This document shows positions 9,187-17,945 of a stretch of DNA of 52,259 nucleotides, piece after piece; positions within the stretch are counted from its first letter, which is position 1; each line of letters opens with the position of its first letter. Location of the stretch: assembly GCA_964413425.1 (NCBI GenBank), contig CAYPST010000020.1, forward strand, positions 1 to 52,259, written 5' to 3'. Under the pieces are notes generated by a model that ran no database searches, was not told the DNA's origin, and saw only the letters and a program-made list of their open reading frames with translations. This stretch comes from DATFLS01 sp964413425 (GTDB lineage: Bacteria; Fidelibacterota; JAANXI01). A program made the position numbers and the translations under genes.

Positions 9187-10767
9187 ATGACACCACAGCA
9201 CCAAATAACTCATCTTTCCGATCTGCTTGAAAAATCATCGTTGGACAATACGAACCTGTTATCACTGGAGTTAACGGAAGACCAATTGCTGTCGGTCTAT
9301 CCGAAATCAGCGAGACGAGTGGATGAGATTTTCTTTTGTATCGGTAAGCAGCACTTTGAAAAATATCTCTGCTTAGCCAGTCCGGACGCCGAGAATGCCT
9401 TGCAAAAGAAGTTTCACGGAGAACAAGTCTCCGATACTAAACTGACAGATAATTATGTAGTGAAATTATGCAAATTGACCCACGAAAATGCGGAAGCACT
9501 TCGATCGGTATTTGATTTCACCAATCCCATCCCCGTAGGCGTGCAAAATTCGTATGGATTAGGAGATCGGCTGGGGCTGGCAAATCCGGGACATCTCAGA
9601 GCGATTTGCGATCTTCCGTTGAAACCGGTTCTGGCGCAGCAATCCATCCGGGAATTAGAGCGCACCCATCGGACACCGGAGGAGGTGATGGACACTGCCT
9701 CCTGGGCGGTGTTCCAGGAAGGCTATACAGACGGGTTTGGCGCGGATGCCGATCATCTCAAAACCACTGAGGATATCGATTACACCATCAAGGCCGGATT
9801 TACCATGTTTACCTTTGATCCGGGTGACTATGTCGTGAATGAGGCGGACACCATGCCGGCCGATGACTTAGAAACCCAAGCCAGCCGGATTCCCTGGGAG
9901 AGATTGGAAGATACCCTGGACGATTGCCTGCATCGGTACGCAGACCGGCGAGTGCAAATCTCCGCTGACTTTGCCATCGAACCAACCAGAGAAGAAGTGC
10001 TCAGGGGGCTCATCAAGTATGGAGCGGTGATTGCCCACGCTGTCCACCTGTATCGGTATTTGTCGGAGACCTATCCCGATCATCCCAGAGAAGTGGAACT
10101 CTCGGTGGATGAAACCGAATCGGTCACCCAGCCGTTTGAACATTACCTGGTCGCCAATGAACTGAAGCGTCGCCATGTGGAATTAGTGAGCCTCGCTCCC
10201 AGATTCGTCGGGGATTTCGAAAAGGGAATTGACTATAAAGGGGATTTGAACCTGTTCAAACAAGAGTATATTAAGCATCTCAAGATAGCTGAAAAGTTGG
10301 GCCCCTACAAAATCAGTATCCATTCCGGAAGTGATAAATTTAGTGTCTATAATGTTATCGGATCTCTGGATGAGGGATTTGTACACGTGAAAACGGCGGG
10401 CACAAGCTATCTGGAAGCCCTGCGAACTATCGCAGCCGTCAATCCGCAGCTCTTCCGGGAAATACTCGATTATTCCCGTGAACTGTATCCCACCGAGAAG
10501 AGAACGTATCATGTCTCGGCCAACCTCGATCAGGTGCCTACCGGAGACGAAATCTCTGATGAAGACCTGGTTGCATTATTTGAGTCACACCAGGTGCATG
10601 CTCGTCAGGTGCTTCATGTCACCTTCGGCAGGGTACTGACAGATAAAGACGAACAGGGGAATTATCGTTTCCGGGACAAGATTATGCGCACATTACGTGA
10701 GCACGAAGAAACGCATTATACGTATCTGCAGAATCATTTCCAGCGACATGTTAGGCCGTTTGTATGA
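9187..10767 (+). CDS. uxaE: Tagaturonate/fructuronate epimerase (UxaE family)
   Basis: Protein of 526 residues that I recognise as the tagaturonate epimerase family, which interconverts D-tagaturonate and D-fructuronate and so lets galacturonate enter the fructuronate branch. Supporting stretches are G-L-G-D-R-L-G-L-A near residues 122-130, G-F-G-A-D-A-D-H in the first third, and H-S-G-S-D-K-F in the second half, all rich in likely metal-binding Asp/His residues. ATG 9187 is preferred since GAGGT lies just upstream; an open frame reaches back to 9115 without a ribosome site. Position between the TRAP importer and a fructuronate-reductase-like SDR supports the call. The family is less familiar than UxaC, so confidence is lower. 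Confidence 0.8.
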   Translation: MTPQHQITHLSDLLEKSSLDNTNLLSLELTEDQLLSVYPKSARRVDEIFFCIGKQHFEKYLCLASPDAENALQKKFHGEQVSDTKLTDNYVVKLCKLTHENAEALRSVFDFTNPIPVGVQNSYGLGDRLGLANPGHLRAICDLPLKPVLAQQSIRELERTHRTPEEVMDTASWAVFQEGYTDGFGADADHLKTTEDIDYTIKAGFTMFTFDPGDYVVNEADTMPADDLETQASRIPWERLEDTLDDCLHRYADRRVQISADFAIEPTREEVLRGLIKYGAVIAHAVHLYRYLSETYPDHPREVELSVDETESVTQPFEHYLVANELKRRHVELVSLAPRFVGDFEKGIDYKGDLNLFKQEYIKHLKIAEKLGPYKISIHSGSDKFSVYNVIGSLDEGFVHVKTAGTSYLEALRTIAAVNPQLFREILDYSRELYPTEKRTYHVSANLDQVPTGDEISDEDLVALFESHQVHARQVLHVTFGRVLTDKDEQGNYRFRDKIMRTLREHEETHYTYLQNHFQRHVRPFV

Positions 10768-10930
10768 ATCAGAAAGATGACTTGAGTGATATGAGTGAGA
10801 TACGACAAAATATTCAGAAGCCGTTCATGCGATATTGATCTCTGCAGATGTATTAAGGATGTGACTTACCTTGAAGAGATATGTTGACAGGAATATTTAT
10901 TGAAAATCGGAGGAAAGAAAGGGATAAAGT

Positions 10931-11713
10931 ATGTCATATGTTGAAGGATTGTTCAGTTTAAATGGAAAGGTATCTGTTGTGATTGGTGGGAGTGGTGTTC
11001 TGGGGGGGCAGATGGCTGTGGCACTAGGTCGTGCGGGTGCCAGAGTTGCTCTCATATATCACAGCAACAAGGATGGCGCGCTGGAGCACAAAAAAGTCAT
11101 CGAAGACCATGGTGGAGAGGCCATGATTTGTCAGGCCAACGCCTCAGAGAAATCCGATGTAGAACACGCAAGAGACGAAATTGTGAGCCAATGGGGTGGG
11201 GTTGATATTTTAGTCAATGCGCCGGGGATAAATTCCACCACCCCGATATTGGAAATTGATGAAGAGGAATGGCACAAAATTCTCGATGTGAATTTGAAAG
11301 GAATCTTTCTAACCTGCCAGGTATTTGGCGCACAGATGATTGACCAGGGGAACGGGGGGAGCATTATCAATATCTCATCCGCCTCTTCCGAACGGCCACT
11401 CTCAAAGGTGTTTACCTATTCGATCTCCAAAGCCGGGGTGAACAACCTCACTCGCTTTCTGGCGAGGGAATGGGCGCCGCATAACATACGGGTGAATGCT
11501 CTTGCACCGGGATTTTTCCCTGCGGAACAGAACCGGAAAATTCTCACTGAAGAGCGGCGGAACGCTATTTTTAGGCATACGCCCATGAATCGATATGGTG
11601 AGCCCGAGGAGCTGGACGGAGCGATTATCTACCTCGCCTCTGAGAAAGCCGCCTCCTTTGTAACCGGGGAGGTACTCTTTGTAGACGGCGGGTATATGGC
11701 CATGACAATCTGA
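10931..11713 (+). CDS. SDR family D-fructuronate reductase / D-mannonate oxidoreductase
   Basis: Short-chain dehydrogenase of 260 residues. The cofactor motif is G-G-S-G-V-L-G-G (near 19-26). Tyr163-x3-Lys167 in Y-S-I-S-K is catalytic, with serines in the S-S-A-S-S segment ahead of it, and V-D-G-G is near the end. The N-terminal F-S-L-x-G-K and G-x-G-V-L-G pattern resembles the SDR-type fructuronate reductases that replace UxuB in several phyla. A strong ribosome site (GGAGG near 10909) precedes the ATG. As the last gene of the uronate run it would reduce fructuronate to D-mannonate with NADH. Alternatives are 2-deoxy-gluconate or other sugar-acid dehydrogenases. Confidence 0.78.
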   Translation: MSYVEGLFSLNGKVSVVIGGSGVLGGQMAVALGRAGARVALIYHSNKDGALEHKKVIEDHGGEAMICQANASEKSDVEHARDEIVSQWGGVDILVNAPGINSTTPILEIDEEEWHKILDVNLKGIFLTCQVFGAQMIDQGNGGSIINISSASSERPLSKVFTYSISKAGVNNLTRFLAREWAPHNIRVNALAPGFFPAEQNRKILTEERRNAIFRHTPMNRYGEPEELDGAIIYLASEKAASFVTGEVLFVDGGYMAMTI

Positions 11714-12103
11714 CGAATACACCGGTCAGTCATCAAGTGTAATCCGCCCGGCGCTGCGTGTCAATGCCTGGTTCCCCTTTCTCTCACTCATCCGGCACGT
11801 TTCCACCTTGAGAGTTGCGTCCGCAATTCTCTCTCGGCCACATGGTTCCAAGAAATTTATCCTTGTATCTCCATCCCGAATCATGATATATTGGAGTGGA
11901 GATTTTGTAACGTAAATTTCTGAACCAGTACCTGGGAAACCCTCCTATTAGACACGAGTAGGAGGAGTGCATGAAATAGACATGTCAATGAGGAAAGTTT
12001 GATAATTGAGCAAGAAGAAATTCCACCGATTTTATGATGTATATTCAGAAATATATTTTCAATGGGAACAAATTGTCAGTTTTTTTGGTCAATAAGTTGC
12101 AAA
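11714..12103 (+). other. Non-coding interval with two hairpins
   Basis: No gene is supported between the SDR and lolD. An open frame on the minus strand (11784-11972) has no ribosome site and no recognisable product. A hairpin pairs GAGAGTTG (11810-11817) with CAATTCTC (11824-11831), including one G-T wobble; it lacks a T-run but could end the uronate transcript. A second hairpin at 11941-11965 encloses a Shine-Dalgarno sequence and is listed separately. Confidence 0.4.
11941..11979 (+). promoter_or_regulatory. Hairpin sequestering a ribosome-binding site before a minimal ORF
   Basis: CCTCCTA (11941-11947) pairs perfectly with TAGGAGG (11959-11965) across an 11-base loop. The 3' arm is a near-perfect Shine-Dalgarno sequence and is followed by ATG-AAA-TAG at 11971-11979, a start codon, one sense codon and a stop. 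A smaller hairpin CCAG/CTGG (11925-11935) lies just upstream, and ATTTC/GAAAT (11916-11920 with 11973-11977) could close the whole element. It may be chance; no homologue was checked. Confidence 0.3.
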
Positions 12104-12132
12104 TTGAGAAAAAGTGACGAGGCAGGTATACA
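12104..12132 (+). promoter_or_regulatory. Predicted sigma70-type promoter of lolD
   Basis: TTGAGA (12104-12109) and TATACA (12127-12132) are separated by exactly 17 bp, each matching five of six consensus bases. Transcription would start near 12139, about 48 bases before the lolD start codon. Confidence 0.5.
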
Positions 12133-12186
12133 TACGGGTTCTGTAAAGAGCGCACGTAAATTGACGATAAAATAGGTAGAAGAGCA

Positions 12187-12954
12187 ATGAGTGATCCGGG
12201 GCGGGTAGCGAAGGAGCCACACGCTGTTCACGCAGCGACTGAGAATCCATTATTGCAGGCCGACCATGTGAGAAAAGTATATCGAAGTGGAGATTCCCAG
12301 TTGGAAGTACTTTCAGATGTCAGCTTCGAAATTCATGCCGGGATAGTCGCTGCGCTCATGGGGCCGAGTGGCGTAGGCAAAACCACGTTACTCAACCTCA
12401 TCGGGGCACTGGACAGACCGGATGGCGGCACTATCACTTTGCAGGGAAGGCGATTATCAGATTTGAAATCGGATCAATTAGCGTCGGTGCGGAACTCATT
12501 GGTTGGATTTGTCTTTCAATTTCATCATCTGTTGCCGGAGTTCACCGCGTTAGAGAATGTGTTGATGCCGGGATTGATTCAGAATAGTCTTAATGCAGAA
12601 CGGGAAGAATATGCCAGGCAGTTATTGGCCCGTTTCGGAGTGGGTGAGCGCATGGAGCATTATCCACATGAATTATCCGGAGGCGAGAAACAGCGGGTTG
12701 CCCTGGCCCGCGCGTTGATGAATCGGCCTGCTCTGGTACTGGCAGATGAACCAACAGGTAATCTGGACAGAAAAACCGGAGCGCGTTTAATTGAAACAAT
12801 ACTCGATTTTTCTCAGGAACATCAACAGACTTTTATCATAGCAACACATGACGAAGTGATTGCGGGGCGGGCGGATCGGGTGCTTCTGCTGGAAGGCGGG
12901 ATGGTGGTGGAGAGCAATGTGATGGAGAATACGGCATCGGAATTTGGAAGTTAG
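12187..12954 (+). CDS. lolD: ABC transporter ATP-binding protein, LolD-type
   Basis: ATPase of 255 residues in the LolD/MacB group, which powers lipoprotein release from the inner membrane or related export. Walker A is G-P-S-G-V-G-K-T (59-66), the signature L-S-G-G-E-K-Q-R begins at residue 163, and Walker B ends in Asp187-Glu188. The segment F-V-F-Q-F-H-H-L-L-P-E-F-T-A-L-E-N-V-L is typical of the LolD branch. About 24 residues precede the usual start of the domain. No LolC/LolE-like permease lies beside it, so its membrane partner must be encoded elsewhere. The gene has its own promoter candidate and lies 63 bp ahead of clpC, which also has one. Confidence 0.85.
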   Translation: MSDPGRVAKEPHAVHAATENPLLQADHVRKVYRSGDSQLEVLSDVSFEIHAGIVAALMGPSGVGKTTLLNLIGALDRPDGGTITLQGRRLSDLKSDQLASVRNSLVGFVFQFHHLLPEFTALENVLMPGLIQNSLNAEREEYARQLLARFGVGERMEHYPHELSGGEKQRVALARALMNRPALVLADEPTGNLDRKTGARLIETILDFSQEHQQTFIIATHDEVIAGRADRVLLLEGGMVVESNVMENTASEFGS

Positions 12955-12956
12955 CG

Positions 12957-12985
12957 TTGATTGTAGGAGATCCCGTTTTTATATT
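12957..12985 (+). promoter_or_regulatory. Predicted sigma70-type promoter of clpC
   Basis: TTGATT (12957-12962) and TATATT (12980-12985) are 17 bp apart. The start point would be near 12992, about 26 bases ahead of the clpC ATG at 13018. The -35 element begins right after the lolD stop codon, so clpC can be transcribed separately from lolD. Confidence 0.5.
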
Positions 12986-13017
12986 GCATTAAGAGTGTAT
13001 GAAGGATTGTATATCGC

Positions 13018-15486
13018 ATGAAAAATAATTTTTCGAAACGAGTACAGCTGATCATTCAGCATGCGAAAGAGGAGGCGATACGATTAGGGCATAATTATAT
13101 TGGCTCTGAACATTTGCTCCTGGGAATGATGCAGGAGGAAGATAGCCTGGCAATTGAACTACTTGAGAACTCAGGAGTCGAATTGACGGAGCTTCGCCGA
13201 GCGATTCAGGGAGCAGTGCAATCCTCGACAAGTACCATAACACTGGGACATTTACCATTAACCAAACGAGCAGAGCGGATACTCAAAAATACGTATGTGG
13301 AAGCGCAAAATTTTAAGTCTGATATTATTGGCAGCGAACATTTACTACTTTCCATCGTCAAAGAAACAGATGGTGTTGCTGCTGGGGTACTAATGGATTT
13401 TGGTGTAACTTATGAAACCATAAAAAATGAGTTGAAGGATATGATGGAAGGAAAACAGTATACAAGTGGCAGCAGCTCAAAGAAGAAGAAATCGAAAACT
13501 CCGGCTCTGGATCATTTCGGAACTGATATTACTCAGCTGGCTTCAGAGGACAAGCTGGATCCGGTCATTGGAAGAGAACAGGAGATTGAGCGGGTCGCGC
13601 AAATTTTATCCCGACGGAAGAAGAATAATCCGGTCCTCATTGGTGAACCCGGTGTTGGTAAAACAGCGATTGTGGAGGGGCTTGCGACCCGGATTATTGA
13701 CCATCATGTGTCTCGTGTCCTGTATAATAAGCGCCTGATTTCCCTGGATCTGGCAGCGATTGTTGCCGGAACGAAATATCGGGGCCAGTTTGAGGAACGC
13801 ATGAAGGCCATCATGTCAGAATTGCAGGAATCGAAGGGAGAGATCATTCTGTTCATTGATGAGCTCCATACCATCGTGGGTGCGGGCGGTGCGTCCGGAT
13901 CACTGGATGCCTCCAATATGTTTAAACCGGCGTTGGCACGGGGAGAAATCCAGTGCATCGGTGCGACCACGATGGATGAATATCGCAAACACATTGAAAA
14001 GGATGGCGCGCTGGAACGCCGGTTCCAGAAGATTATTGTTCATCCCCCCTCAGTTGCTGAAACCGTCGAGATATTGCATGGCCTGAAGGATCGGTACGAA
14101 GAGCATCATGGTGTTCGATATACCATGGAAGCCATTCGTGATGCGGTCAATCTGAGCAATCGGTATATCACCGATAAATTCTTGCCGGATAAAGCCATCG
14201 ATGTGATGGATGAAGCCGGTTCTCGTATTCATTTGAAGAATATCGTGGTCCCCGATGAAATCTTGGACTTAGAGGATCAAATTGCTGATATACAGGGTCA
14301 AAAAGAAGAGGTGGTGAAAGCGCAGCAATTTGAAGATGCCGCCGAGTACCGCGATAAGGAACGACGGCTGCGGGAACAACTGGATGACGCCCGGGATCGC
14401 TGGCAGCAGGAGGAACAGAAGCATATTGTGGAAGTCACAGATGACGATATCGCCGATGTGGTCTCGATTATGACCGGTATTCCCGTCACGAAGGTTGCTG
14501 AGTCAGAATCGCAGCGGTTATTGAAAATGACCGATTCCTTGAAAGAGCATATAATCGGACAGGATCAGGTACTGGAAAAACTTACGAAAGCGATTCAACG
14601 CGCCCGGGCCGGATTGAAAAATCCACATCGGCCCATCGGATCCTTTCTCTTCCTCGGCCCCACCGGGGTCGGGAAAACCGAGACCGCCAAGCAACTGGCG
14701 CGTTATCTGTTTGATTCCGAGGATGCACTGGTAAAGATCGATATGTCTGAATATATGGAGAAGTTTGCCGTCTCCCGTCTGGTGGGGGCGCCACCGGGAT
14801 ATGTGGGATATGAAGAAGGCGGGGAATTAACCGAGCGTGTACGTCGGAATCCATATTCAGTGGTGTTGCTGGACGAAATAGAAAAAGCCCATCCCGATGT
14901 CTTTAATATCCTGTTGCAGATTCTGGAAGATGGGGTACTCACCGACAGCCTCGGACGGAAGGTCGATTTCAAGAATACGGTCATCATAATGACTTCGAAT
15001 ATCGGCACCCATCGGTTAAAGCATCAGACGTTCGGATTCGGTGGCTCTGACGAAAAATCCGTCTACGATGCCATAAAAGCGAGAGTGGAAGATGAAGTGA
15101 AACGGTTGTTCAGGCCGGAATTCCTCAACCGGTTGGATGAGACCATCGTTTTCCGTCAGTTGAACAAAGAAGATCTGATGGCTATTGTTGAGAACCTGAT
15201 TGGCGAACTCAGGGAAAATTCACGGAATGACGATTTCGAAATCGTCCTGACTGAGGAAGCCAAGAAATTCCTGGTTGGCAAAGGATATGATGCGGAATAC
15301 GGTGCCCGTCCGCTGCGGAGAGAAATCCAGCGTCGGATTGAGGATCCACTTGCGGAAAAGGTCCTGAACGGCGAGTTGTCAGAGGAAGGCGTAATTAAGG
15401 TCGATGTGAAAGACGGAGAGCTGGTTTTTACTCAGGAGTCCATAGATACGGAAGAGATGGTTAATGATAAAAACTTAATGAACTGA
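13018..15486 (+). CDS. clpC: ATP-dependent Clp protease ATP-binding subunit ClpC
   Basis: Hsp100 unfoldase of 822 residues that would feed substrates to ClpP. The N-terminal repeat domain (about 1-145) is followed by the first AAA+ module with Walker A at 209-216 (G-E-P-G-V-G-K-T) and the second with Walker A at 547-554 (G-P-T-G-V-G-K-T). A UVR-like segment with D-A-A-E-Y-R-D-K-E near residue 440 lies between them; this short middle segment marks ClpC rather than ClpB. An F-G-F tripeptide near residue 674 occupies the place of the ClpP-binding loop. No mcsA, mcsB or ctsR neighbour is present, so the adaptor system of Firmicutes is not indicated. A strong terminator follows. Confidence 0.95.
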   Translation: MKNNFSKRVQLIIQHAKEEAIRLGHNYIGSEHLLLGMMQEEDSLAIELLENSGVELTELRRAIQGAVQSSTSTITLGHLPLTKRAERILKNTYVEAQNFKSDIIGSEHLLLSIVKETDGVAAGVLMDFGVTYETIKNELKDMMEGKQYTSGSSSKKKKSKTPALDHFGTDITQLASEDKLDPVIGREQEIERVAQILSRRKKNNPVLIGEPGVGKTAIVEGLATRIIDHHVSRVLYNKRLISLDLAAIVAGTKYRGQFEERMKAIMSELQESKGEIILFIDELHTIVGAGGASGSLDASNMFKPALARGEIQCIGATTMDEYRKHIEKDGALERRFQKIIVHPPSVAETVEILHGLKDRYEEHHGVRYTMEAIRDAVNLSNRYITDKFLPDKAIDVMDEAGSRIHLKNIVVPDEILDLEDQIADIQGQKEEVVKAQQFEDAAEYRDKERRLREQLDDARDRWQQEEQKHIVEVTDDDIADVVSIMTGIPVTKVAESESQRLLKMTDSLKEHIIGQDQVLEKLTKAIQRARAGLKNPHRPIGSFLFLGPTGVGKTETAKQLARYLFDSEDALVKIDMSEYMEKFAVSRLVGAPPGYVGYEEGGELTERVRRNPYSVVLLDEIEKAHPDVFNILLQILEDGVLTDSLGRKVDFKNTVIIMTSNIGTHRLKHQTFGFGGSDEKSVYDAIKARVEDEVKRLFRPEFLNRLDETIVFRQLNKEDLMAIVENLIGELRENSRNDDFEIVLTEEAKKFLVGKGYDAEYGARPLRREIQRRIEDPLAEKVLNGELSEEGVIKVDVKDGELVFTQESIDTEEMVNDKNLMN

Positions 15487-15511
15487 CCACTTCCAGAGAA
15501 ACTGAAGAAAA

Positions 15512-15540
15512 AGCCCTCGTTTCAGACGAGGGTTTTTTTA
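15512..15540 (+). terminator. Rho-independent terminator after clpC
   Basis: CCCTCGT (15514-15520) pairs with ACGAGGG (15526-15532) over a five-base loop and is followed by seven T residues. This is a textbook intrinsic terminator and separates clpC from dnaK. Confidence 0.92.
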
Positions 15541-15655
15541 TTAATACGTATTCTGCAGTCCTGACAATGCCTGCCACATTCGCCGATATTCCCTGCTATT
15601 TCTGTCAGAATGTACATAGATCTCCGGTCACAAATGGTTGGTATGATACTTGTAA

Positions 15656-15700
15656 ATACAAAAGGAGATTGGTACGAAAATTTAGAGAATACAAAAGGAG
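15656..15700 (+). repeat. Direct repeat ATACAAAAGGAG in the dnaK leader
   Basis: The 12-mer ATACAAAAGGAG occurs at 15656-15667 and again at 15689-15700, 33 bp apart. The second copy, extended to AGGAGG, is the ribosome site of dnaK. The first is in frame with an upstream region that reads through into dnaK. An extended -10-like TGGTATGAT lies at 15639-15647. No CIRCE element or sigma32-type promoter was seen. Confidence 0.6.
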
Positions 15701-15711
15701 GCAAAAGTCTT

Positions 15712-17643
15712 ATGGGAAAAATAATTGGAATTGACTTAGGGACCACAAACTCCTGTGTGGCTGTTATGGAAGGCGGAGAACCTACTGTCATTCAGAATGC
15801 CGAAGGGAATAGAACCACTCCCTCTACGGTTGCTTTCAGCAAAGAGGGTGAGCGGCTGATTGGGCAAGCGGCGAAGCGGCAGGCGGTAACCAACCCGGAC
15901 AAGACTGTGAGCTCGATTAAACGATTTATGGGACGTGCGTACCATGAAGTGGCGGAGGAAATGAAAGAGGTTGCTTATACGGTTGAAAAGGGTGAGAATA
16001 ATCTGGTGCAGGTAGTGATTGAGGATAAGAAATATACCCCCCAGGAAATTTCTGCAATGATTCTGCAAAAAATGAAGCAGACGGCAGAAGACTATCTGGG
16101 AGAAAAGGTAACGGATGTTGTGATCACTGTCCCTGCCTATTTTAATGATTCCCAACGGCAGGCAACGAAAGATGCCGGCAAGATTGCCGGATTAAATGTC
16201 CGTCGTATTATTAACGAGCCCACGGCTGCCTCGCTGGCATATGGGCTTGATAAAAAAGGTGATGAACGAATTGCAGTCTTTGACCTGGGTGGCGGCACAT
16301 TCGATATTTCCATCCTTGAATTGGGGGAAGGTGTCTTTGAAGTCAAGAGCACGAACGGTGACACTCACCTCGGTGGCGATGACTTCGACCAGCGTGTCAT
16401 CAATTGGATCACGCAGGAGTTTAAGAAGCAGGAAGGGATTGATCTGTCAAAAGATCCGATGGCCTTGCAGCGGTTAAAAGAAGCTGCGGAAAAAGCCAAA
16501 ATCGAACTTTCCGGAACCATGAAGACGGAAATTAATCTACCCTTCATTACCGCTGATAGCTCAGGGCCGAAGCATCTGAACCTGACCCTGACTCGTGCGA
16601 AATTTGAACAACTGGTTGAGGATCTGATCGAACGGACCCGGCAGCCCTGTCTGGATGCTCTGGACGATGCCGGAGTCACTCCCGACGATATTGACGATGT
16701 GATTCTTGTCGGCGGTTCAACCAGAATTCCGGCAGTCCAGGAGGTCGTCAAGGAAATCTTCAAAAAAGATCCGCACAAAGGAGTCAACCCGGATGAGGTA
16801 GTTGCGATTGGTGCAGCGATTCAGGGTGGGGTACTTGGCGGCGAGGTCGAAGATGTGTTGCTGCTGGATGTGACTCCGCTCAGTCTCGGAATCGAAACAT
16901 TAGGCGGAGTCATGACAAAGTTGATTGATCGGAACACCACCATCCCAACCAAGAAGACTGAAATTTTCTCCACAGCCGCCGATAACCAGACTTCGGTTGA
17001 AATCCATGTGCTACAGGGTGAGCGGGAAATGGCTCGTGATAATAAGACCATTGGCCGCTTTCACCTGGATGGTATTCCACCGGCGCCGCGGGGTGTGCCA
17101 CAGATTGAAGTCACCTTTGATATTGACGCCAATGGCATTTTGAACGTTTCCGCGAAAGATAAGGCGACTGGCAAAGAACAGAGTATCCGCATCGAAGCCT
17201 CCAGCGGATTATCCGAAGACGAAATAGACCAGGCAGTGAAGGACGCCAAAGAACATGCAAAAGAAGACAAGAAGAGACGCGAGCTGATCGAAACCAGAAA
17301 TCAGGCGGATAATCTGGTTTATCAGACGGAAAAGAACATCGATGAATTCGAAGAGCAGCTGTCTGATGAGGATAAATCCAGGCTGGAGAAAGCAAAAGAT
17401 GCATTGAGTGAAGTGAAGGAGAGTGAGGATATCGACACGATCAAGGCTGCTGTCAACGATCTGAATGAAACCTGGAGTGATATTTCCAGCAAGATGTATG
17501 ATACCGCCAGAGCCCAGCAGGGCGCTGCCGGAGCCCAGCAGCAGGCACAACAGCAGGAGACTGCCGGGAGTGAAAGCCAGAAAGCCGAAGAGTCGGAAGT
17601 TGAGGACGCTGATTTTGAAGTCGTGGATGATGATGAAAAATAA
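15712..17643 (+). CDS. dnaK: Molecular chaperone DnaK (Hsp70)
   Basis: Hsp70 chaperone of 643 residues, of usual length. The N-terminal phosphate loop motif G-I-D-L-G-T-T-N-S, the D-L-G-G-G-T-F-D motif of the ATPase domain and the substrate-binding domain are all intact; the C-terminus is a Gln/Ala-rich linker ending in an acidic tail (D-F-E-V-V-D). ATG 15712 is chosen because it begins the canonical M-G-K-I-I-G-I-D and has AAAGGAGG at 15694-15701; the frame stays open back to 15610. Unlike many genomes, grpE and dnaJ are not adjacent; instead the gene stands alone between two terminators, flanked by clpC and the tamB-clpB operon. Confidence 0.97.
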   Translation: MGKIIGIDLGTTNSCVAVMEGGEPTVIQNAEGNRTTPSTVAFSKEGERLIGQAAKRQAVTNPDKTVSSIKRFMGRAYHEVAEEMKEVAYTVEKGENNLVQVVIEDKKYTPQEISAMILQKMKQTAEDYLGEKVTDVVITVPAYFNDSQRQATKDAGKIAGLNVRRIINEPTAASLAYGLDKKGDERIAVFDLGGGTFDISILELGEGVFEVKSTNGDTHLGGDDFDQRVINWITQEFKKQEGIDLSKDPMALQRLKEAAEKAKIELSGTMKTEINLPFITADSSGPKHLNLTLTRAKFEQLVEDLIERTRQPCLDALDDAGVTPDDIDDVILVGGSTRIPAVQEVVKEIFKKDPHKGVNPDEVVAIGAAIQGGVLGGEVEDVLLLDVTPLSLGIETLGGVMTKLIDRNTTIPTKKTEIFSTAADNQTSVEIHVLQGEREMARDNKTIGRFHLDGIPPAPRGVPQIEVTFDIDANGILNVSAKDKATGKEQSIRIEASSGLSEDEIDQAVKDAKEHAKEDKKRRELIETRNQADNLVYQTEKNIDEFEEQLSDEDKSRLEKAKDALSEVKESEDIDTIKAAVNDLNETWSDISSKMYDTARAQQGAAGAQQQAQQQETAGSESQKAEESEVEDADFEVVDDDEK

Positions 17644-17702
17644 GAGGAACCAGATGAGCACGGGACATTAAATACCCAAGCGAAGCAAACCCAGCAGACT
17701 CC

Positions 17703-17760
17703 AAAAAGCGGGAGAAAGTATTTGTCTGGTCACTGACTGGAAACTTTCTCCCGCTTTTGT
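17703..17760 (+). terminator. Terminator hairpin after dnaK
   Basis: AAAAGCGGGAGAAAGT (17704-17719) pairs perfectly with the arm at 17743-17758, giving a 16-bp stem whose distal end is A/T. The 3' arm runs into TTTT. It lies 60 bp after the dnaK stop. Confidence 0.85.
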
Positions 17761-17838
17761 ACGTAATCAGGATTGAACTTACTATGGATACTCGGGTAAT
17801 TGTTTATTAACATTAACAGACGAGATGTAAATTATCTG

Positions 17839-17906
17839 GCTATTACCTTTCCCCGGTATCGGGGAACCTCCCATGCTGCTGAGGAGGCTAAAACCGGCGT
17901 AATAGT
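17839..17906 (+). ncRNA. Candidate three-stem structured leader RNA of tamB
   Basis: Three nested stems can be drawn by eye. CTATTAC (17840-17846) pairs with GTAATAG (17899-17905) and closes the element. Inside it CCCCG (17851-17855) pairs with CGGGG (17860-17864), and CCTCC (17867-17871) pairs with GGAGG (17883-17887). The layout is a compact three-way junction ahead of tamB and after the dnaK terminator. It does not match a riboswitch class I know. No folding or covariation test was done, so this is a candidate only. Confidence 0.35.
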
Positions 17907-17945
17907 CTTAATGGAGAATCTGCCACCGGAGTGCAAAGTTCAGGA

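Noticed and set aside
10884..10889. TTGACA as a promoter of the SDR fructuronate reductase
   Set aside because: No acceptable -10 element lies 16-18 bp downstream.
11784..11972. 62-codon minus-strand frame after the SDR gene
   Set aside because: No ribosome site, no hydrophobic or domain pattern, and it covers both hairpins.
15540..15711. CIRCE or sigma32-type heat-shock control of dnaK
   Set aside because: No TTAGCACTC-N9-GAGTGCTAA and no CTTGAA/CCCCAT pair was found; only a weak extended -10 is visible.
17839..17906. Known riboswitch class upstream of tamB
   Set aside because: The conserved sequence blocks of the cobalamin, TPP, glycine, fluoride and Moco classes that I can recall are absent.
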